Assembly (NCBI GenBank): GCA_029560815.1
Contig: JAKQKF010000310.1
Span: 1-9,009 of the forward strand
From: a bacterium
GTDB taxonomy: Bacteria > KSB1 > UBA2214
DNA length: 9,009 nucleotides
Direction of reading: 5' to 3'
The position numbers and the translations under genes were made by a program. Of the stretch, positions 1 to 6,900 are shown one piece after another. Within the stretch, counting starts at the first letter, position 1. The number at the start of each line of letters is the position of its first letter. Under the pieces are notes generated by a model. The model saw nothing but the letters and a program-made list of their open reading frames with translations. It searched no databases and was not told the DNA's origin.

Positions 1-2097
1 TGAGAGAAGCCGGCTCTTGCCGTCGAGATCCATCTGCCGCAGGCGGTAATGCAGAACGCCGCCGGCAGTGCCGGGCCGGTCGATATAGTTGTAGCGCTGT
101 TCTTCGGCCGTGGTGCCGTGGCCGGCGATGAAAACGACCGGATCCCACTGCGCATCACGGCGGCGTTCCAGCCAAAAGCCGTAATTCCTGCTCTCGGTGG
201 CGGTCCGCCATGCCAGGTGCACCGTGCCGTCAACCGCCCGATAGCGTCCGGAAAAGGCGGTCAACTCGACGGGCAGACCGCCATCGCTGGTCCGCAGCAC
301 CGTGCCGTTGTCGCCGACGGCCGCGCCGGTATGGAGATCGAGAAAGCAGACTGCATTGAGATTGTTGGAGGTGGGGGAGCCGAGCAGCCGCCAGGAGGCG
401 CCGCCGTCCTCGGTGCGCAGAATAAAGCCGCCCGAGCCAACAATAAAACCGACCTGGGGGCTGGCAAAAAAGATCTGCTCGAGAGTAGTGTTGGGGGGCA
501 GACCGGCCACGTTCACCGGACTCCAGTTCGCCCCGCGATCGGTGGTACGCAGGATCTTCGCCTTGGCTCCGACGATCACCGCATGGTTCGAGTCGGCGAA
601 AGCCACACCGTTGAGGGTTTCGATGGTTCCGGCACTGATCTTGCTCCAGCTCTTGCCGCCGTCGATGGTGCGCAGGATGGTGCCGAGATAGCCGGCCGCC
701 AGACCGGTGGTGGGCGTGGCAAGATGGACATCCTGCAGGGGCAGTCCGTAAGCGGCGTTGGTCTGGTTGGTCCAGGTGGCGCCGGCATCGTTCGTGCGCA
801 GGATTGCGCCGCCGCCGCCGACAATCGCGCCGATGCGCGGGGTGACAAAGTGGACCCCGTTGAAAGAGCTCGATACCGGCAGGCCGGCGATCTGGCTCCA
901 GGTCGATCCGCCGTCAATGGTGCGGAGGACGACGCTGCTGGCGCCGACCACAAATCCGCTGTCCGGACTGATGAAGCAGCAATCTTCGAGCAGGACGCCG
1001 ATGCGGCGCAGGCGGACCGACCAGCTGGTACCGCCGTCCCCGGTTCTGAAGATCATTCCCTTGCCGGAAGAGTCGCCCACCGCAACGGCGACATTTTCGT
1101 CGGCAAGGGCGATGCCGCGCAGTTTGCCGGTAGTGAAGGCATCCAGGCAGCTCGCCCAGGTGAGGCCCGAATTGGCTGTGCTGAGCAGAGTGCCGCTCTC
1201 GCCGCACAGCACACCGCGTCCGCCGCTGGTTAAAGCGATGCCCTGCAGCTTCAGGCTGGTGCCGCTGACCAGCGATTTCCAGGTGACGCCCGCGTTGTCC
1301 GTGGAGAAGAGGGCGCCGCCGCTGCCGCAGATGAAACCGTTGGAGGGGTCGGTGAAATAACCCGCGCTCAGGGAGGGTGAATTGATGAGGGAGGACTGCA
1401 GGCTCCAGACATCCCCGTTGTTCTGGCTGCGATAGACCCGGCCGAAGTCGCCCAGGGCGAGGCCGATGGAGTTGCCGGGAAAAAGCATGGCGCGGATGGT
1501 CGTGCTGCCGCCGGCGGCCCAGGACCAGGAAGACCAGGTGCTGCCGCCGTCCAGGCTGCGCACGAGCGCCCCGGTATGCCCGGCGGCGTAGGTATAGTCG
1601 ATGCCGTTGGACGCGATAGTGTAGAGGGTCTGGGTGGTGTTGCTGACGCGCGTCTCCCAGCTGTCGCCCCCGTTATAGCTCTGGATGATGGCGCCGCCTC
1701 TGCCGGCGGCGAGGATGGTATTATAGTCGAATCCGAAGAGGGCGTAATAGGTGGTGGTGTCAGGAGCGGTCAGCTTTTGCCACGACTCGCCTCCGTCCCT
1801 GGTACGTAAGAGAGTCCCCATGGCGCCGGCGGCCAGACCGGTGTCGGCGTTGAAGAAGGCGAGGGCGTGCAGCTCGGTCGTGACGCCGCTCGCAAGCGCC
1901 TGCCAGGTGAGGCCCGCGTCGTCGCTGCGGATGATCGCGCCGAACTTGCCGGCGGCGAAAAAGCGGCTGCTGCCGGCCTTCTGGATGGCGTTGAGGGTGT
2001 TGCCCTGGGGCAGGGGATTCTGCCAGCTCCAGCCGGACTGAGCCCGCACGGGCAGGGAAGCTGTCAACAGGATAAAGAACAATATGCGCAGTTTCAT
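1..2097 (-). CDS. Secreted BNR/Ycf48-like beta-propeller protein, 3' end outside window
   Basis: On the minus strand the frame from the ATG at 2097 is open for 699 codons to base 1, so the C-terminus is missing. AAGGAGAG (2103-2110) lies 5 bases before the ATG and supports this start. Residues 1-19 are a Sec signal peptide ending in PVRA, with Gln20 next. Residues 25-607 hold 14 repeats of about 30-50 residues, each with an Asp-box-like motif, for example RSDDAGLTW (57-65), RTRDGGESW (98-106), RTIDGGSTW (392-400), RTIDGGKSW (476-484) and RTEDGGASW (561-569). This pattern is typical of sialidase/Ycf48/sortilin-type propellers. Residues 608-699 match the LPVEL-T-F module seen before type-A sorting domains in FCB exported proteins, so a sorting domain probably follows beyond the edge. 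No sialidase catalytic residues are evident. It is probably a surface or secreted binding protein, with ligand unknown. The Ycf48 photosynthetic role should not be transferred to it. Confidence 0.9.
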   Translation of the reverse strand, partial: MKLRILFFILLTASLPVRAQSGWSWQNPLPQGNTLNAIQKAGSSRFFAAGKFGAIIRSDDAGLTWQALASGVTTELHALAFFNADTGLAAGAMGTLLRTRDGGESWQKLTAPDTTTYYALFGFDYNTILAAGRGGAIIQSYNGGDSWETRVSNTTQTLYTIASNGIDYTYAAGHTGALVRSLDGGSTWSSWSWAAGGSTTIRAMLFPGNSIGLALGDFGRVYRSQNNGDVWSLQSSLINSPSLSAGYFTDPSNGFICGSGGALFSTDNAGVTWKSLVSGTSLKLQGIALTSGGRGVLCGESGTLLSTANSGLTWASCLDAFTTGKLRGIALADENVAVAVGDSSGKGMIFRTGDGGTSWSVRLRRIGVLLEDCCFISPDSGFVVGASSVVLRTIDGGSTWSQIAGLPVSSSFNGVHFVTPRIGAIVGGGGAILRTNDAGATWTNQTNAAYGLPLQDVHLATPTTGLAAGYLGTILRTIDGGKSWSKISAGTIETLNGVAFADSNHAVIVGAKAKILRTTDRGANWSPVNVAGLPPNTTLEQIFFASPQVGFIVGSGGFILRTEDGGASWRLLGSPTSNNLNAVCFLDLHTGAAVGDNGTVLRTSDGGLPVELTAFSGRYRAVDGTVHLAWRTATESRNYGFWLERRRDAQWDPVVFIAGHGTTAEEQRYNYIDRPGTAGGVLHYRLRQMDLDGKSRLLS

Positions 2098-2198
2098 AAT
2101 CGCTCTCCTTCGCTCTGAACGCTGCTTTGGCGAAGAGATCTCCGGCTGCGCGCGGCAAGCAGGACTGATAATGCGGGCGCAGCAGGTCTCATAGTGGA

Positions 2199-2226
2199 AA
2201 TATGCAAAGGATAAGCAAAAATTCAA
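2199..2226 (-). promoter_or_regulatory. Candidate promoter of the BNR propeller gene
   Basis: Read on the minus strand, TTGAAT (2226-2221) and CATATT (2204-2199) are separated by 16 bases, and each matches four of six sigma70 consensus positions. Transcription would begin near 2192, giving a leader of about 95 bases before the ATG at 2097. The element sits in the AT-rich part of the divergent intergenic region. It is a weak match and other hexamer pairs are possible in such AT-rich sequence. Confidence 0.25.
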
Positions 2227-2259
2227 ACAAAAAGTTTGTCCGACATCAATTTTTATTGA
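2224..2259. other. Two short inverted repeats in the divergent promoter region
   Basis: CAAAC-AAAAA-GTTTG (2224-2238) and TCAAT-TTTT-ATTGA (2246-2259) are two adjacent 5-bp inverted repeats between the divergent starts of the propeller gene and deoA. They lie upstream of, or overlap, both candidate promoters and could be operator half-sites. Short repeats like these also arise by chance in AT-rich DNA. No known regulator motif was recognised. Confidence 0.3.
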
Positions 2260-2284
2260 AAACAAGGTATTAATTGGTTAAGTT
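2256..2284 (+). promoter_or_regulatory. Candidate promoter of deoA
   Basis: TTGAAA (2256-2261) and TAAGTT (2279-2284) have a 17-base spacer. The same place also resembles the Bacteroidota-type promoter: a TTG followed by TAAGTTGG (2279-2286), close to TAnnTTTG. Transcription would start near 2291, leaving a leader of about 30 bases. The -10 match is poor, so this is only the best candidate in the gap. Confidence 0.28.
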
Positions 2285-2320
2285 GGAAGGGGGCAGTACA
2301 GAGCATCACGAGAGCACGCC

Positions 2321-3628
2321 ATGACGGCCAATGAAATTATTGCGAAAAAACGCGACGGTTTGACCCTCACAGCCGGTGAGATCCGCTTTTTTATCTCCGC
2401 CTATGTCGACGGGTCCATCCCCGACTATCAGGTATCGGCCTGGCTCATGGCCGTCTACCTGCGCGGCATGGATGCCCGGGAGACCTCGACCCTGACCCAG
2501 GTCATGCTCGATTCCGGTGCGCGGATCGATCTCCGGGACATCCCCGGCAGCAAGATCGACAAGCACAGCACGGGTGGAGTCGGCGACAAGGTCTCACTCA
2601 TCCTCGCCCCGCTGATGGCGGCGGCCGGGGTCAAGGTGCCGATGATATCAGGGCGCAGCCTCGGCCACACGGGCGGCACCCTCGACAAGCTGGAGTCGAT
2701 CCCCGGTTTCAGGACCGGGATGACGCCGGCCGCTTTTCACGACCAGGTGCGGGATATCGGCGTCGCAATGATCGGCCAGAATGACGAGCTCGTCCCCGCC
2801 GACCGGCGCATCTACGCGCTGCGGGACAGCACCGCCACCGTCGCCTCCATTCCGCTCATCACTGCGAGCATTCTCAGCAAAAAACTGGCCGAGGGGATCG
2901 ACGGCCTGGTGATGGACATCAAGTGCGGCAAGGGGGCCTTTATGCCCGAGATCAGCCGCGCCGAAGCCCTCGCCCAGAGCATCATCCGCACAGCGGCCCT
3001 GCACGGTCTGCCCACGGTGGCGGTGATAACCGACATGAACCAGCCCCTCGGCTACGCCGCAGGCAACTGGCTCGAGGTGCGCGAGGTGCTGCAGGCCCTG
3101 CAGGGCCATGGCCCCGAAGATTTGATGCAGGTCACCTATGCCCTCGGGGTGCAGATGCTCTTGCTGGCGGGATTCCAGGGCACCACGCGGGAGGCGGTGA
3201 GCTTGCTGCAGCGGACGATCAGCAGCGGCCTGGCGATGACCCGCTTCCAGCAGATGGTCCAGGCCCAGGGCGGCGACGTGCACTGTCTGCAGGATCCGGG
3301 CGGCTTTGCGGGAGCGCGCATCCAGCAGCATCTCCGCGCCGGCAGGACGGGGTTTGTGACCGGCATCGATGCCCTCAAAATCGGCGAGGCGGTGGTTCTG
3401 CTCGGGGGTGGACGCAAAACCCTCCACGATCAGATCGATCCGGCCGTCGGCATCCTCCTCGGCAAAAAGGTCGGCGACGAAGTCAACAAGGGGGAGATTC
3501 TGGCGGTGATCCACGCCAACCAGACCGGCACCGCCCGTGAAGCCATCGAGATGATCTGCAGCGCTTTTACCATCGACACGGCACCGGTGCTGAAAACCAG
3601 GCCCATTCTCAAAATAATCAAGAGCTGA
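2321..3628 (+). CDS. deoA: Thymidine / pyrimidine-nucleoside phosphorylase
   Basis: This enzyme catalyses reversible phosphorolysis of thymidine (and possibly uridine) to the free base and (deoxy)ribose-1-phosphate in the cytoplasm, as part of pyrimidine salvage. The 435 residues match the family length (E. coli DeoA 440, Bacillus Pdp about 433). Visible are the phosphate-binding KHSTGGVGDKVS (81-92), the family signature SGRSLGHTGGTLDKLE (110-125), and residues aligning with the E. coli catalytic set: His82, Arg168, Ser183, Lys187. The C-terminal domain (about 345-435) has GFVTGIDALKIGEAVVLLGGG and the AVGILLGKKVGDEVNKGE stretch. Met108 aligns with E. coli DeoA Met111, where Bacillus Pdp has Lys. 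That favours the thymidine phosphorylase name, although segments such as GSIPDYQ and GPEDL resemble Pdp more. The start is the only ATG/GTG/TTG after the in-frame stop at 2279-2281 that keeps the conserved N-terminus. It lacks a clear Shine-Dalgarno sequence; only GAG (2312-2314) is nearby. The gene appears to stand alone, without other deo genes. Confidence 0.96.
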   Translation: MTANEIIAKKRDGLTLTAGEIRFFISAYVDGSIPDYQVSAWLMAVYLRGMDARETSTLTQVMLDSGARIDLRDIPGSKIDKHSTGGVGDKVSLILAPLMAAAGVKVPMISGRSLGHTGGTLDKLESIPGFRTGMTPAAFHDQVRDIGVAMIGQNDELVPADRRIYALRDSTATVASIPLITASILSKKLAEGIDGLVMDIKCGKGAFMPEISRAEALAQSIIRTAALHGLPTVAVITDMNQPLGYAAGNWLEVREVLQALQGHGPEDLMQVTYALGVQMLLLAGFQGTTREAVSLLQRTISSGLAMTRFQQMVQAQGGDVHCLQDPGGFAGARIQQHLRAGRTGFVTGIDALKIGEAVVLLGGGRKTLHDQIDPAVGILLGKKVGDEVNKGEILAVIHANQTGTAREAIEMICSAFTIDTAPVLKTRPILKIIKS

Positions 3629-3671
3629 CCCCGTCGGCTTTAATCCGCGGCGCCGGCTTCCCCCCTGCTGT

Positions 3672-3700
3672 CCGGTTTCACAGTTCAGCTGAAATCCCGG
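3672..3700 (+). terminator. Hairpin downstream of deoA (possible terminator, no T-tract)
   Basis: CCGG-TTTCA (3672-3680) pairs with TGAAA-(TC bulge)-CCGG (3690-3700) around a nine-base loop. The hairpin begins 44 bases after the deoA stop. It contains the 10-bp palindrome TTCAGCTGAA (3684-3693). No T-run follows, so it is not a canonical intrinsic terminator. It may instead stabilise the mRNA end or act with a factor. Confidence 0.3.
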
Positions 3701-3730
3701 GCCGGGCCCAAAGGAGGCGTCAGCCGGCCC
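3699..3730 (+). terminator. GC-rich hairpin between deoA and tRNA-Asn
   Basis: GGGCCGG (3699-3705) pairs perfectly with CCGGCCC (3724-3730) around an 18-base loop. It shares bases 3699-3700 with the preceding hairpin, so the two compete at their junction. AAAA, not a T-tract, follows. It could end or stall deoA transcription before the tRNA promoter at 3761, but that role is inferred from position only. Confidence 0.3.
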
Positions 3731-3760
3731 AAAACCGCCCTCGAACGCGCAATTATAATC

Positions 3761-3789
3761 TTGACTTTTACGGCGGTTATATCTATATT
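3761..3789 (+). promoter_or_regulatory. Sigma70-type promoter of tRNA-Asn
   Basis: TTGACT (3761-3766) and TATATT (3784-3789), each five of six to consensus, are separated by exactly 17 bases. The predicted start near 3796 gives a 5' leader of about 15 bases before the mature tRNA end at 3811. The surroundings drop sharply in GC from the deoA trailer. This is the best promoter in the window and fits a stable RNA gene. Confidence 0.8.
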
Positions 3790-3810
3790 ATCACCGCAAA
3801 TTTGGTTTAT

Positions 3811-3883
3811 TCAGGTGTAGCTCAATCGGCAGAGCGGGTGGCTGTTAACCACTAGGTTGTAGGTTCGAGTCCTACCACCTGAG
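3811..3883 (+). tRNA. tRNA-Asn (anticodon GTT)
   Basis: A complete 73-base cloverleaf. The acceptor TCAGGTG (3811-3817) pairs with CACCTGA (3876-3882). The D stem is GCTC/GAGC (3820-3823 with 3832-3835). The anticodon stem is GGTGG/CCACT (3837-3841 with 3849-3853, one G-U), and the loop CTGTTAA places GTT at positions 34-36. The variable loop is AGGTT. The T stem is GTAGG/CCTAC around TTCGAGT (3864-3870). The discriminator base is G73, as expected for asparagine tRNAs. CCA is not encoded (CAA follows G73), so the 3' end needs CCA-adding enzyme. The gene has its own promoter and terminator and is probably a single-gene transcript. Confidence 0.98.
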
Positions 3884-3890
3884 CAAATGC

Positions 3891-3918
3891 AGGCTTCTGG
3901 CAGGAAGCCTTTTTTTTT
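3891..3918 (+). terminator. Intrinsic terminator of tRNA-Asn
   Basis: AGGCTTC (3891-3897) pairs perfectly with GAAGCCT (3904-3910) around a six-base loop, followed directly by eight Ts (3911-3918). This is a textbook Rho-independent terminator starting eight bases after the tRNA. It lies only 49 bases before the ATG of the next gene. Confidence 0.93.
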
Positions 3919-3967
3919 GCCCCTGCCCTAAACCCTTCCTGATCCAATCCGCGTAAGGAGAAACGAG

Positions 3968-6900
3968 ATGAAAAGATGGCGAACGGGGTTGCTGCTGCTC
4001 CTTGGGTTGTGCCTGCCGGTTTCGGCACAAATAGAGATCATCCTTGACAATGACACCCCCGCCTGCACCACCGTCGGGGTCTGGAACGAAAAGATCAGCA
4101 TCGATGCGGTTAACGGACAGGCGCGCTATAAAGTGCGCTCCACCACCGGCGCCAATTATGCCCTCTGGCAGACGCCGATCACCTGGCCCGGCCTCTATAC
4201 CATCGAAGCGAACCTCATCCAGGGCAATTACGCCGACAGCGTCTACTACACCATCCACACCGCCTCCGGCGACACGACGGTATTCCTGTCCCAGAACTAC
4301 AAGTCCGGCTGGAAGCCCCTCGGCATTTTCGACCTCGCCGGCATCTGCACGATCCGCATGACCGACAAGGCGGCGGGCAAGGGCAACATGGTCTTTGCTG
4401 ATGCCATCCGCCTCACCGCCAATATCTCCACCTGGCCCCTCTCCGGACAGGTCCGCTTCAGCGACGGCAACCAGCTCATCTCATGCCGCCTCGCCCTCTC
4501 GCCGGCCGGCGGCGGAGCGCTCTTTGGGGAACAGATCCTCACCCCCGAAACGCGGGATTTTAATTTTGCCGGAGTGGTCGACGGCTGGTACCGCCTGAGC
4601 TGTACGGCCTGGGGCTACGAAACCGCTCTCCTCGATTCAATCAGGGTGCTGGGTCAGGCTGTCACCGGCGCCGAACTGGTCATGATCCCGGCAGCGGGCA
4701 CCCGCTACGCTGTCAACGGTGCCGTGCACTTTCGCGACGCCGATCTCTCCCGCACCGGCCGGGTGGAGCTCTTTGCGCAGGGGGATCCCCTGCAGATCGC
4801 TTCCGCACCGGTGCAACACGACACCCCCTGGTCCATCTCCGGCCTCCTCCCCGGCCGTTATCACCTCCGCTTCACGGCGCCCGGCTGCCTGACCGACAGC
4901 ACCACCTATCTGGAGGTGGCCCTGGGAGAGTCCGATCTGCAGCTGGAACCGGTCACCCTCTATCCCTTCTTCCGCTTCGCCTGGATCACCGACTCCCATG
5001 TCGGTTCCGGAAATGACGATGCGCTTCAAGCCGTCCTGCGCCGGATCGCCCTGATGAAGGAGCAGGTCGACTTTGTGATCCACACCGGCGACATCGCAGA
5101 AAAGGGACTCGAAAGCGAATTCGCCCTCTATAAAAGCTACATGTCGCTCGCCCAGATACCGGTCTACAATATCCCCGGCAACCATGAGACCAAATGGTCT
5201 CCCTCAGGGCTGCAGGCCTGGCGGCGGAATTTCGGGGAGCGCCATTTCTCCTTTACCCACAAGGGGTTCAAATTCATCGGCCTCAACAATGGCATCCCCA
5301 TGCGCGGCGGCTGCGGTTATATCGATCCCGCCGACGTTGCCTGGCTGAAGGAGGAACTGGCGGGGATCGACTCCCCCGAAACACCGGTTGTCTTTGCCAT
5401 TCATCTGCCGCTCGACGTCACCAACACCCCCAACCACTGGCAGGCCCTCGATCTGCTTAAAGCACACCGCACCGTCTGGGCGATGGTCGGCCATGGCCAT
5501 GTCAACAAGGCCTACGATTTCGAAGGCATTCCCGGAGCCATGGGGCGGGATACCTACAGCGGCGACGCCGGCTTCAACATCGTCACCCTCTCCGAAAAGG
5601 AGATTCGCGCCCAGGTCTGCACCGCCGCCGACGGCATGGTCGCCCCGGCCTGGTATCAAACCCCCACCCTCCAGACCATCCAGCCGGCCATCCACTTCTC
5701 CAATCTGGCGAAAGGGAGCACCCTCTCCAGCGGGGCAGTGATCGACATCTCGGTCAGCGAAACCGTCAAGAATGGTCAGTGGGAAGTGAGCAACAGCAGC
5801 CTGGGCCTCCGCTCCCTTGCTGGCGGCGGCATCTCCTGGCAGTGTGAACTGCCCGCCACCGGCATCGATAACGGTTACCACACGCTCCGGGTCTCCTTCA
5901 CCACCGAGGGGGGCAAGGCCATCGTCGCGACGACCTCTTTCTTCTTTGAAGCAGGCCATCCGCGGGCGCTCTGGAAGTACGACTGCGGCGCTGAAGTCCT
6001 GACTCAGCCCGCTTTTGACGATGCGGGGGTCTATGTCGGCACCAGCGACGGCCGCATCATCGGCCTGAGCAGGGCCACCGGCCTGCCGCTCTGGCCCGCG
6101 TTCCAGTGTGATGGCGGCGTCTTTTCATCCCCCCTCGTTCTCGACCGGATGCTCTATGCGGGCTCCTCCGACGGGGCTCTCTATGCCGTCGATGCCCGCA
6201 CTGGCGAGATTAAATGGCGCTTTGTGACCGAGGATGCTGTCTTGACCGCCCCGGTCGCTCAGGACACCCTGCTCTTCTTCGCCGGCGGCGGCGCTTTTTA
6301 TGCCGCAGGCCGCACCGCGGGTCAGCTGGTATGGAAATTCGACGGCTGCGGGACCGTGGAGTGCAAGCCCTGCATTGCCGGCGACCGGATCATCTTCGGC
6401 TCCTGGGATGGTAAGGTGCGCGCCCTCGATATCGCCACCGGCAATCAGCTCTGGATCTGGACCCGCCAGGCCAATTTCTATTATGCCCCCGCCGCCTGCT
6501 GGCCGGTCGCGTCGGCCGACAAGCTCTTCGTGAGCGATCCGGAGCGCTATGTCTCCGCCATCAATCTCACTACTGGCAGAACCATCTGGTCGACAAAAAA
6601 TCCGGAGGTCTATGATTCGATCGGCATCTCCGAGGATGGCAGCCGCATCTATGTCCGCGCCCTCGATGGTTCCCTCTACGCTTACTCAACCGCTGCAGCA
6701 GCCCAGGAGAAAATCTGGCAATCCGACGTCGGTTACGGCTGGGATTCCACCCCCTCGATGCCCATTGAAAAGGCCGGTGTGGTCTATTCCGCGGGCAAAA
6801 AGGGCTTTGTCGTCGCCAACGACGGGGCAACCGGCGGCATCTACTGGAAGTACTGGGTCGGCCCCACGCACGCCACCACGGTCACACCCATCGACCGGAA

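Noticed and set aside
49..1233. A 394-codon open frame on the plus strand opposite the propeller gene
   Set aside because: Its product is Gly/Ala/Asp-rich without any recognisable domain, and it lies antisense to a frame with a signal peptide, a strong SD and 14 coherent Asp-box repeats. GC-rich codon use readily produces such shadow frames.
1..2097. Photosystem II assembly factor (Ycf48/HCF136) or sialidase function for the propeller protein
   Set aside because: The similarity is limited to the repeat fold. The signal peptide, the doubled repeat number and the LPVEL module fit a secreted FCB protein, with no sign of photosynthetic context or sialidase active-site residues.
2648..3514. A 288-codon open frame on the minus strand inside deoA
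   Set aside because: The sense frame is a full-length conserved phosphorylase. The antisense product shows no domain, signal peptide or SD.
3811..3883. tRNA gene as an integration site for a mobile element
   Set aside because: No integrase gene, no duplicated tRNA 3' end and no change in gene character were found downstream within the window.
5204..5959. A 251-codon minus-strand frame inside the phosphoesterase gene, and a similar one at 6686-7348
   Set aside because: Both oppose well-supported domains (phosphoesterase, propeller, sorting domain) and have low-complexity Gly/Asp-rich products without family features.
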